Shown here one piece after another: positions 1-11,700 of a DNA stretch of 64,000 nt. Both the position numbers and the translations under genes were made by a program. Position 1 is the stretch's first letter. Every line of letters starts with the position of its first letter. The notes beneath the pieces are model-generated. The model was given only the letters and a program-made list of their open reading frames with translations. It ran no database searches and was not told where the DNA came from. Source of the stretch: Trebouxia sp. TZW2008 (lineage: Eukaryota; Chlorophyta; Trebouxiophyceae; Trebouxiales; Trebouxiaceae); contig BDIU01000025.1 of assembly GCA_002118135.1 (NCBI GenBank), positions 1-64,000 on the forward strand, read 5' to 3'.

Positions 1-625
1 TCGGCACCGTGTACAATACAGAAGGCCAGTCATCATGCAACCTGGACTGTCCATGTTGAGTATGCCTACACTGGCAGCCCTATGTGTTTATCTCGTGTTC
101 TCCCCTAATGAGCCTGCAGACGCCATGCTAACATGAAACCTCAGGCCAGATGAGAATCAGACTGAATGTGTGATTGGCATACTGTGCATTGCAATTGCAG
201 ACAAGCAGCTTGAATCTGCTAGAGAGCTTACGTTGTGATACTAGCAAAGGCTTCCAGGGTAGGACTGCATACACACTTGCAGCAGCCGGCATGACTGCGA
301 GCCAGGTGATTTAGCAGAACAAGTTTCACCTCACCAAGCTGACTGTTCCTCTTCTTCGCCACTATTGTAACTTTGGTCAGTGATCAAGGAGTGCAAGCCT
401 GGTCTTGGTGTCGGCATCCTCAACTAGACTGGAAAATTCCCTGCGCTGATTTGCGCAAGACCGCTGCATAATTGTGCGCTTCTAAGTTTGACGGGTTTGA
501 TTGCCTTGGACGTGCTGCGCACTGCTTCTTTGCATCATGTCTTAGACTGCTGTTTCAGCGGCTTGCGCTCGGCTGACGTCTTCTCGACGCTTGTTCATCC
601 CTCGAATACAGCAAAAGCAGTCAGC
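1..625. other. gene-free 5' stretch
   Basis: I see no convincing exon, RNA gene or repeat family here. Open frames are short and lack family-like content. The right end should hold the promoter and 5' UTR of the ZOP1-like gene that starts at 626. The left part may be the 3' UTR of a gene lying outside the window. Confidence 0.4.
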
Positions 626-2263
626 ATGACGGAGGTACGGGGCCGCTTCAAATGTTACGTACTCAGGTCTCACTGCAACTTGCCAATCCGTGTGTGTTGT
701 TGCAGTTTTGGAAGTCCAATGCCATGCACTGGTGTGACTACTGCAAAGTATGGATGAACGACAACCCTGCCACAAAGGCAACTCATGAGAATGGAATGAA
801 GCACAAGGACATGGTCGCAAGAAGTAAGCAATGACTTTTATAGCAAAACTGCACAGATCCAGCAATGCCATTTGCATGCATCCAACCTGAACTTGCTGCC
901 CAGGGCGTATGCATGCATGTGACTTGCAGAATTGCGCCAGATGCGCCAGAAGCAGGATCAGGACAAACGAGACTTGGTTGAGTCTCAGCGTTCGATGAGC
1001 TCCATTGAGGCAGCAGCCAAGCGACAATACGAAGCTGATCAAAAAGCAGCACAGGAAGCACAGAAGCAAAGACTTGGTGAGTGGGTGAGTCTGCTGTATG
1101 TGAGCGTGAAGACATACCACGCTGATCTAGCTGCGTAACAATGGTATCTCTCATCATGCATGCATGTGGCTCTGCAACTCAAAATGAGTCAGTACAGCAT
1201 CTGTATGTTTGGCATCAATCTACAGTGGAGCCATAAGCTGTCATGCCATGTACCAATTGCGTTGCATGTATTGGCATCTGTGCACTGCCAAAGGGGGAGA
1301 AGCTCAGCATCTCCATGACAAACTGCATGAGCATCAGCTATGTGGCCAGCCTGTGACCTTATTCTTCCACTCTGCTTGCAGGTGAAGGACGAGGGCTCTG
1401 GTTACCAGTACAATTCTGTACATAGATGGTACTATGATGCTGAATCTCGCATGTACTATGGTGGAGAGCCTCCTGAATGGACGAAGGTGCCAGACATACC
1501 TGAGGATGCCAAGTATGAAACAATGGCAGCACCTCCAAACCCTGAGGGTAATGACGCACACTACTTTTCATTCTGCAACATCTGTCATGTTTGTTGCCGC
1601 TTCTTTTGCACGTCAGCAATGGTGTCAACAGCAAGCAATGATCTCCAATTGCAAGCACAACAGGTCGTCTTAGTTATGTCATAGCACTTCAGTTTGTGTC
1701 AGAAGGTACATCTGTGTTGAGGCAGCATCATGCAAAGTTTCCGTGGCATACAAGGCAACTGGGCAATCATACGGAATGCGTCTGCATGTGCTGTGTATGC
1801 TGCTCAGCCATCTGCACTTCGTGTAGTGCCTGGACAATGATGACCTGCTTCTGTCTGCCAAGACATGTGGATATTTACCAACATGCATTTGGCATGCGCA
1901 TCTTGCTTGGTAGTGACATGTCCTTGAATTCCTGCAGGCACAGGCACAGCTGCTTCTGGAGCAGGAAGGTCCAACCAGGCTGCCGCAGCCCCTCAAGCAG
2001 TCAAGAAGAAGGCGACAGCTGTACAGCACCCACTAGCAGATGTTGGTGGCTATAGGATGCCAACAGCTGGCAGAATAGGAGGAGCAAAGGGCATAGGGGC
2101 AAGCTCTGGGGGTGTGACAAAAGTGAAAGGGCAGCCTGCTTCAGCTAAGGCTGGCAAAGCCTCAAGACCTGTATCAAAAGAGGAGGCTGATGCTATCGCT
2201 GCTCGTGAGGCAGCAAAGAAAAGAGTACAGCAAAGGACGCTTTCAACGTTTGGTTTGGGTTAG
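626..2263 (+). CDS. ZOP1: ZOP1-like zinc-finger and OCRE-domain splicing factor
   Basis: Predicted pre-mRNA splicing-associated nucleic-acid-binding protein of the plant ZOP1/animal WBP4 type, expected in the nucleus. Five exons with phases that close: 626-634, 706-823, 930-1084, 1382-1547, 1938-2263, giving about 257 residues. The tiny first exon encodes only Met-Thr-Glu. Residues 4-40 form a U1-type C2H2 zinc finger (C13, C16, H30, H36). Residues ~42-90 are a charged Lys/Gln/Glu-rich helix. Residues ~95-150 are an OCRE domain with the aromatic pattern YQYNSVHRWYYD followed by SRMYYGG. The tail is Gly/Ala/Lys-rich and ends in a KKRVQQRTLSTFG motif typical of the family. The combination of this zinc finger at the very N-terminus with an OCRE domain points to ZOP1 rather than WBP4, which carries WW domains. 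The exon 3 donor is placed at 1085, because only that choice keeps the OCRE frame. Confidence 0.85.
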
Positions 2264-2754
2264 CATCTTAAATCAGTACTGAGATAGCCATGATTTGTCG
2301 ACATCTGCTTTTTTGCTTGTGTGATGAGTCTACATAACTTGCACTTAATTCAAAGAAAAATGGCAGCTTACCTACAGTCTCAGCAAAGCTGTCGATGCAG
2401 TGTAAAGATGGCATGAGGGCAGATGCAGGCTCGGAAACATCTAGCCTGAGTTCTTTCTTAAGACTCAGGCTGTACAGCAGCCAGAACTACTGTCTCAGGA
2501 AAGATGACACTGCTTCTGACACTACATCCAACAAAGAGAATTGCTCTAACGGTGAAAATAACATAAAAATCTTTATAAAGATTGTTGTTTTAATGAAAAT
2601 GCTCTTCTTCCTCTTCATCGTTACTGCTGATCTTGCACTGACAGCAAAAGTAGCAGAGTCTGCCAATTGCGTCGACCAAGGCGTGGACTATGCACGCGTG
2701 CTTTCATGTATCGTAGTGCGCACTCTGATTGCACTTTGACACACGTCGCTCAGC
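2264..2754. other. intergenic spacer with 3' UTR and CFAP47 promoter
   Basis: 491 bp between two genes on the same strand. It should contain the 3' UTR of the ZOP1-like gene and the promoter of CFAP47. No repeat or RNA gene is recognisable. An AT-rich block lies around 2540-2620. Confidence 0.4.
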
Positions 2755-5700
2755 ATGGGAGCGCCGGAAGTGGCGTCAACACATCTGCAAGTGCTGCCGC
2801 AATCAGTGTCCTTCAACGATGTCGATCCCGATCAGAAAGTATCCACAACAGTCACTGTCAAGGTCAGTGTCTGAGTTACACATTGCTGCTAATCCTCGCG
2901 CCTTCGCTGAACCTTTGGCGTGACTAGACTAACAAGGAGCAGCTTTGAGCCTGTATCTGCGAACACCTAGCGCGTTTGGACGGTGTGATTGTCGTGTGTT
3001 GTGCAGAACCTCGATAGCAGGCAGCGACTATTGCGATGGAAGGGGCCAAAAAGCACACTCTTTCAAGTGCAAGGCCTGGCCACAGTGTCCAAGCTTGCCC
3101 CAGGCCTTCAGCTCAGCTTCAAGGTGACAAACGCTGAAGCCAAAAGCTTGTTGTGGACCTGAGGGTGTCATGTGATGATGTCTGTAGTCATTGCTCAGAT
3201 TGAATTGATGATGAAAGTGCACCTTGCACTCCTTCAGGTTGTCTTCAAAGGATCACCTGGCCAAGATGCTCACGACTCCTTAGTGTTAATGATGGACAAT
3301 GGAGCCAAGGTGGAGGTGCCTTGCCATGCATTACAGCCTCGCTCAAAGGTGAATTTTGGCATCCTTTTTGCATTCCTTTTGCTGAAACCTGTGCGTACAA
3401 ACGTCTGATCTGCAATCAATGAGCTTACGGGAGGTTCTGTGGCCACTCCAGCACATGCAATGCTTCTATTCAACCACAGCAAGCATGCTGCTCTGTGCAA
3501 ATTGTGCTGCGTGATAATCTGCCGTAGTCGTGTTTTGTCATGTTTGTGAGTCACACCAGGGAATGATTCGATCACCATCAGACGTGCGGAAGAGAGGGTG
3601 TCAATGCTCGTGCTCGGCTGCATCAGCTGCTGATGAATACATGATCAATGGCTTGTTGCATGGGTTTGCCAGTAGCCTTCACAGCGAAAGTCACAGACAT
3701 ATAAATAATAATAGTAACAATAGTAAAAGGTTACACTTTCCAGCACGTGTGCTAGGTGTGTGTGGCCCAAGTCCTATCCCGCCAGACCGGCTTGTTCTGA
3801 GCGTCACGATAAGGACGGTTGATGGTCAACATGCAAAAGTCAGACAAAACAATATCGTTCCATATCTTCCTAGGTCCTGACATATGTCTGTGAAAAATTG
3901 ACCACACATCAGCTACGCTGCCGCACTGCTAGCCCTCATGCGCTCCAGTAAGCGCTGATGAGCATCGCTGTATTGCAGCTGCGAGTGAGAGGCGATCTGG
4001 CGTTGGGCTTTGTTGCCCTAGATACAGTGGTGCAGCGCTCCCTGCACCTCAGCAACTCAGGCCTCAGCACAGCCAGCTATAGAGTTGAGGTCGAGGCTGG
4101 GTTGCCTATTCAAGTCACCCCTCCAGAAGGCAAGTTGGACCCCAAAGGGACCCCAGACTCCAGCTGCACCCTCAAACTTGAGCTCACAGCTGAGATTGCT
4201 GGTCCTCTGTCAGGTCAGCACAGCCAGCTTCTGACAAAAAGCACTCAAAATTGCTTGCCTCTACTGTGTCCCGTTGCTGCTGAGTCTGTTGGGTCCCCCA
4301 AGCCCAGCCACAGAAACAGCATCTTGCGCTGTGCACAACACAGTACACAAGTTGGCTTGCCACATGAAGAGAAACAGTACATGGGCTGAGGTACAGCAGG
4401 CTGCTGTGCTGGCTCGACTTGTGTTTGTGACTTCTGTATGTCCAGCATGCAGGTCAGATGTGACAATCTGGCATGCTGCACTGCAAGCATGGTTGGCGCT
4501 GTGCTTCTGCTGCTGTTGAAACAGATGATGTCCAGGTCATGCTGTCTAGGCAGGGCTTGTCACTGATGTCAACGGCTTCGGTCAAACAAAGGCGACCAGA
4601 GCTTCAGGGCTGCAGTGTTGGAAATAAGGCGCTGCTTCAGTAGCCAATCCTGACACAGTGATTGCTTGTTGGCAGGCAAGGTCAGCATCTATGCTGAGGA
4701 CCAAAATGATCCAGTTTCTCTGGACTGCACAGCAACTGTTGTGTCCAGCACCTTTGATGTCATGGACAGCGAAGGGGCAGCCATGAGCGCACTGGACTTT
4801 GGTGCGCTGCACTATGGCGACAGCAAGCAAGTCACATTCAGTGTGCTAAACAGCGGGCCCAAGCCAGCCAGGTTCTTTGCAGCATGCGGCACCCCACAAC
4901 AGCTGGCTGATGACACTGATGCAGCCAACCCGAGGGATGACCCCATGACTGCCTTCATTCAGGTGAGACATCTACAGGTGTCTGCCATGTTCACTGTGTC
5001 GTCTCCAATTTTCAAAAGCAACTGTGCGTGATGCAACCAGTCATAAGTCCACCCCACAACTGAGAAGAGTGTCTTGACCTCCTGTTGTGTTGAATGTATA
5101 CGGTATCAAGGCACACAGATCATAAGGCTGCTAGCTAGCCCCCAGTGTGGCAAGTCTACAATACTCGACTCAGCGTGTGGGGTTTGCACATACACTTGTA
5201 TGCATGTGAAACCTGCTCAAGCACTGTTCCTCACCCAAGCTTCAAACCGGTCAATGCAGGCCGCCAGGGTGAGGAGTCAGCAGATCAACTCTACAGGCAC
5301 CAAAATCTTCGAGGTGCTGCCACTGACTGGCTCCATTCCCGCTTACGGCAGGCAGACCCTTACAGCTGTCTTCAAGCCAGTGGCCGCTGGCAGGGCCAAG
5401 GGCTTCAAGGCAACTGCCCTGCCCTGTGATGAGGCATTCACATACGCCTGTCAGCTGACCTTTGATGGGTGAGTGATGGGCAGAGTCACGGGGCCTACGA
5501 GTACAGTGCAGCATGCACAAATTGTTGTCCTTTCTTCCGCAGTCTCATCTGCCCTTCTGATGAGTCGTTCACACATGCCTGTCAGTTTCTCTTCAAAACC
5601 ACCATCACCCACCCACCACAAGCAACACTTCCATCTCCTGATGCACAACACATATCAGCTTCAACATGCTGTTTTGGGGACCACAGACTGTCACAGCCTT

Positions 5701-8700
5701 AAACTTCTCACAGGTCTTGCATGGAATCTGGACCCACTCACAGCAAGAGTAGTCACAAGCTGCAACACTCTGCATCCTCAAGTTTGTGAGGACTAAATCC
5801 CCTGCACTATGCACACAGGCTCTTCTTGCATCATGCAAGCCTCTCAAGCGTCTCTTAGATGCTGAGCACAACACAACTTCTAGACCATGAAGGTTGTAAG
5901 GACTGCCCGTCCATGCCATGCACAACAGTTCTGCGCGTTGTGCATGTCTGTAAATGCTGTGCACAAGTCGCTGTACACAAATGCTGTACCATGCAGGAGC
6001 CCTCAGGAGCTCAAGTGCTCACTCAAGGGGCAAGCACTAGAGCCGCGATTGATGCTGTCACAGCAGCAGCTGCTGTTTGGTGAGGTAGCCAGTCACAACT
6101 GGGCAGACCAGAACCTGGTGCTATCCAACCAGGGCGCCAGCCTGCCTTTGCACTTCCATGTTAGGCCCTCCCCATACTTCCATTGTCTGCCTGACCAAGG
6201 TATCATTCGCTGCCCAGCACTCGCGTTTTTGCATGCATTGCCCCACCTGCCAAAGTAATCAACATAAGGTACTTCTGGCTCTGTGCTTCCCTGTCCCACC
6301 AGCCTCTTCCTCACTTTGCTTGCCTGACACTCATTGCTTGTCATGCCTGGGCAAATTTGCACTCAAGCCTTGCCAGAGTTTGTTTGTTTTCAAAGTATGT
6401 CAAATGCGAACATCATCTGTCCTTTGGGCCGTCATGCTTCTGTTGCTTGCTGTCTTGCATGTGCTGCTGCTTTGCATTCTTGGCACATCAAGATCCATCA
6501 TTCCTGGAGGCCATTCAAACATTGACACAAAGCAGCTGCGGCCAAGTGACTGCTGCCAATGCAACTTGCAGGCACGATGGCGCCTGGTGGCAAATGCCCA
6601 CTGGTGGTACGGTTTTGCCCTAAGGCCCTAGGGCAGCATCAGGCTAGTCTGTCCGTGCAAGTGCTGTCTGAGCACGCCAGCAAGGTCATTGCTGAGGTGC
6701 CCTTCAAGGCAGTGGGGCTGTGCCGACAGCTCGGGCAGCCACCAGGGGCCTTGCCAGGTGGCCCCAATGCCTTGCCTGAGACTTTTGCCAAGCCCAGGCA
6801 GTTTGTGGACCAAGACAAGGTGATTATGCTGCTTAGCATGTACGTCAGCTTCTCCCCCAAGTTGCAAGTCTGGGCACTTTGTGAATCAAGAAGCATTGTC
6901 TTTGTTTGCACAGCATGCACACGAGAGTCTTTTGCCGAGTTGCAGCCCATTGCCAAGCACAACAAGGCGTCCCAGTGCAAGTTTTGTATTTGATGGTGCT
7001 GTCTAGTGATTCTTGTTTGCTTCTCTGCTAGTCTGTCTTGTATCTGATGTCATTTCAGGCTATCTGTGGCAAACCTGACGTTAACAGCTGGCAGTGTGAA
7101 AGCAGCAGGAAGTCCCTGGGCTGTGTACAAGAGCCTACCATGGCAGAATTATGCATGTTTGTCCCTGTGATGTGGCAGCTCACAGGGCATGCTGCTGCAG
7201 GCTGCTATTCAGACCTTCAGCAAATCCAGCAGCTACAAACGGCCTGCAGTCTGGGAGCAGCCAGATGTGTTGCGCCAGTTTCAGGAGCATGTCTTGGAAA
7301 CCACCAAGAACGCTTTCAGTCTGGAAGATACTAAGAGGCGTGTGGCGCACAATAGAGAGTACACAAGCTTCATGAGGAAGGGCAGGACAGCTAAGCAGCA
7401 GGCTGACTACACCAGGGATGAGTCTGGAGACACTGTCAACCTTGGCATGCACCCGTACAGGTTTAATGTCTCCTGTGCTTGCTCGCTTGCTTGCTTTGCA
7501 TGTGACTAGACAAGCTTTATGAAGAAGGGCAGGACTGCTAAGCAGCAGGCTGACCACACCAGGGATGAGTCTGGGGACAATGTCAGCCTGGACATGCACC
7601 CTTATAGGTTCAACTTCAAGATACATGCTTGCTTGCTTCCTTGCTTGCTTGCTTGCTTGCTTGCTTGCTGTACACACTTGCTCAAGAGGTGCTTGCTGAC
7701 TCACTGACTGTTTTTCTGTCGCTCTTGTACACCTCTCCTGCCTGATCAATCACGTGTCAACCCATGCATTCATCAACGCGCCCACCAAGCTTTACACTGA
7801 CCCACCCCACTTTGTGCAGGGGTCTCGTGGGGCCTGAGAGGGGTCTGCAGCAGAGCAAGGACCCCCTCTGGCTGGACATGGCGGCAGTCCGCACCCGCCC
7901 GGCCAACCGTCCTGACATCCCAGCTGATGCTGTGGAGGCCATCCACCTTTTCAAAGACAAGCCAGAGACCGATGATGAACGGGATCACTGCACACGTCAG
8001 CTCACTGCTCAGGTCTGCCTTTGATGCTGTCCTGGAGATCTGTCAACTTCAGTCATAATTGTGGTCTTTGGACCCAGCTGGTCGATTGCCAGCTGCTTGG
8101 TCACCAGCCAATGTCAGGAGATCCAATTGGGAATGCCTGAAGCTGTACAGGATGCATGCAAATCACTACATACGACATGTGATCTCATATATTGTAGAAG
8201 GCTCATGTTTGCCATACATAGGGTCTCACCAACATCCACATTGTCATGCTGGGTATGCAGGAAGTGAGTCAGGTAGCTGTAGGCCCAAGGCTGCTGGACT
8301 TTGGCAAGGTCAGCGCTGCCAGCCGCAATGTACGCCACCTGGCTGTCAGCAACAGCCTGCAGCACAGCATCCATGTTGTGCTGGCAACCGCTCAACTGGA
8401 CGAGCTCAAAGACACCCAGCCTGTCAGCCAGGTCAGTCTTGAACAAGAACAGCACAGTGCCGTATGCCTGCACGCGTCTTTGGTTTATCTACTTGACAAT
8501 CTCACACAGTGCTGGCCACTGCCAGCAATTGAGTTTGACACGGCACTCTTGCCTGTCCGCTTGGCTTTTGCCTCTGTGATGACTGGTGTGATTGTCATGT
8601 CTGTGTGTGTGTGGCTCTAATATGATTTGATGCAGGAAACAGTGTTGCTTTGCCATCGCTTGTGGGGTCTTGACACTTGTGATGTTGCTTTCTCAGGTCA

Positions 8701-11700
8701 TTCCTGCTGGGGCCACAGCCAAGTTTCCTATAGTCTTCCAGGCAGCCCATGTATCGCATTCCCATCAGACAGTGGAGTATGTGGTCAATGGCTGTCACCT
8801 CTTTAACTTCCAGGTCAGTCACATGCAGCACACACACCTGCATGCATATGCCCTGGACATGTGCGCCACCTTTTGGAATAGCGCAGAGACCTCATCGACT
8901 TTTACACAAGGCACATGCAGCAGTCACTGATGCATACAATCTCCCTGTATGCACAGCTGGTACAGCTGCAACGGTCACATCACACTCACCAGCTGAAGTT
9001 TTCAGTCTGCCCTGCTTTGTTGCTTGTGACAGTGGGTGTGGCTGGTGCGCGCGGCTGCGATCATTTGATGGCTTTGCCCTGGTCAATTGATTGACGCAGC
9101 TCAATTTGGCATTTGCACGCATCCCCTCATAAAGTCAGGCTAGCTGAGCTGTGCATTGCATCCTGTTGCATTGCAGGTGCGGGCTGAAGTGGTTGCAGTG
9201 ACCTTGGATATGATGGAGGAGGAGCTCTTCTTCCAATTTGGGATGGACAACTGGAGTTCCTATGTTGACCAGGTTTGCTGCCCTGTCTGTCGCTTCTCAT
9301 TGCACTGTGCAGTGCAGTACAGTCGGCTGAACTCACTCATGACGAGCATGTTGACGTATGCGTGGCTGCCTCTAACACGCATAGGGCTCTCGACCTGCTG
9401 TTCTCAAGAAGGCTGTTGCACCAATGGCATCACATCGATGCCAGACATTGAGCAACCCTGTGTAGCTTGGACCTCGCTCATGAGTCCACTGATTCAGGGA
9501 AGAGTCACACTCACAGGCTGTAGTCCTTCACACTGCCCAGCCAGCAATGCCTGGTGCCGCTCATGACTGCAGGTGTTCACACTGAGTAACTCGCAGCCCT
9601 TCCCTGCCAGCTTCAAGTGGGTGCTAGCTGAGGGGGCTGACAGTGTGTGGAGCGTGACTCCCAGCTCGGGTCAGCTGGGGGGGCCATCCACCGAGGAGGT
9701 CACAGTGCGCTGGACCCCCAAGCCCAATGCACCCCAAGGAGAGACTCAGGTGATTCTGGCTTACAAATGCCTCAAGTCCTTTCCCAGATTTGACCACAAG
9801 ATTATTGCCTGTGTAGTATTGCTTGTGGGCATCAGCAGCAGCTCAGCAATTGGCACAGCACAGCAATTGGCACAGCACAGCACAGCACAGCACACAACGA
9901 TCTCAGCTACAGGTGCACCTTGAAAAGTAGCTGAGGTTTACAGCTATTTGCAGCTTACGCTGAAAATTGCCATCAGACCCTTTGCAAAAAGTTTTGCTTG
10001 CCTCACGCCAGTGAGGAACCTCTCTAGCTCAGTGCAATGCACTGCGTCAGACATACAAGCAGAATACCTCCCAGCACTCTGATATAGCAGCACCTTGAAC
10101 TGACTATCATCTCCTCCAGCACCCACCACTAGCAAACATGAGCTTGCCTGTGGCCTTCAGTTGATCATGCATTCAGGCAGACCTCTCAACATCACCAAGT
10201 GCTGTAGATGTCACCATTAATGAGTGCATGCATCAACAGCAAGCATGGTTCCTCAATGCATCGCTCTGTCAGTGATCGTCAGTATAGGCTCTCTCACACC
10301 ATACAGCGTCTTGCTGAGTTCTGTGATCATGACTGTTCACATGCAAATTTGCATCCTATAAGAAAGCTCTGTGTCATGGATTGTTGATTGACTGGTTGAC
10401 TTCATGGCATATCATGACAAGTGTTAAATCGTCAGGGTGACCATCCTGCCTGCTTCTTTGTGATACAGAGCAGCATGAGTCTTGAGATTGTGGGAATGGT
10501 CACCGACCATGACAAGTGTCAAATTGCCAGTGTGACTTGTTCTGACTGCCTGCTTATGATACAGAGCAGCATGACTCTAGAGGTTTTGGGCCACAATGGT
10601 GCGCCATGGAATGTTTCACTCCGCCAGAGCAACCCATCCTCAATGGTGACTTGCGCTGCAGAAAGCATCAATCTGAAGGTCCTGAGGACTGAGGATGTGA
10701 TCAACCTGGTGCAAAACAGAGTGAACCACTGAGGATGCATCTGTCTGTTTGTGGTGCAGAGCAGCATGAGTTTGGAGATTGTGGGCGGTGATGATGTAGC
10801 AAGGCAGGTGCGGCTGAGAGCCCTGCTGCCTGAGGGCAAGCTGGTGTTTGCCAGCAAGGCCCTAGACCTGGGAGGGATCCCTGTTGGGGTACCCCAGACC
10901 TCAGTTGTCACACTTAAGAACACTGGCCTGCATGACGCCATGTTCCAGGTAGGCATGTTGCATGATGCGATAGCTTGTATTCTTGCATGCGCCAGTGAGG
11001 TCTCGCAGCTTGCGCTTGTACACAACCGTGTTCTTTAAATCCTGTACCTTGCTGCCATCAAGCCATGCTTATTGCCAGAAATTGTGTTATAGTTGCGTTC
11101 AACTGATACCCCATGCTTGCCAATGCTCAGAGTCACAACATATCCAGATTCGATACAATAGTATCGAGGGCATAACCAAGTATGACACTGCGTTTCTAGC
11201 ATAGCACAGACTGACATACTGCATTGTGGATGTCTGCCATGTCCTCAAATGCTCCATATCCATAATGCTATGGCAGCATCTGCTGCGCCCCTTGCAAGCA
11301 TGCTATTGATGGCAAGCAATGGTGTGTCAGGTGTTGCCAAGCGAGATTGTGCGGTGCAACCCGGACAGGGGGAGGGTTGCTGCGGGGGGTACCCTTGACA
11401 TGGAGCTGACCATCAGTTGCATGGAGCCCCAACAAGTCAACACTCAGGTGACCTGCCTGCCTCTCCTGTCAAGCTTTGTGCCACTGCCCACCTCTGGGTC
11501 ACTTTCCTCTTCTGTGCCATGGCAATCTCTGTGCAATTGCCCACCTCTGGCCACTACCCACCTCTGTGCCACTGCCCTCCTCTGGGCCACTTTTCTCCTC
11601 TGTGCCACAGCCCACCTCTGCGCCACTGTCCTCCTATGTGCCACCGCCCACCCCCAGGCCACTTTCCTCTTCTGTGCCACTGCCCACCTCTGGGCCACTT

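Noticed and set aside
542..1120. Long minus-strand open frame across the ZOP1-like gene
   Set aside because: It is antisense to three well-supported exons with domain content, is Cys/Leu/Ser-rich without family features, and has no matching splice or start context.
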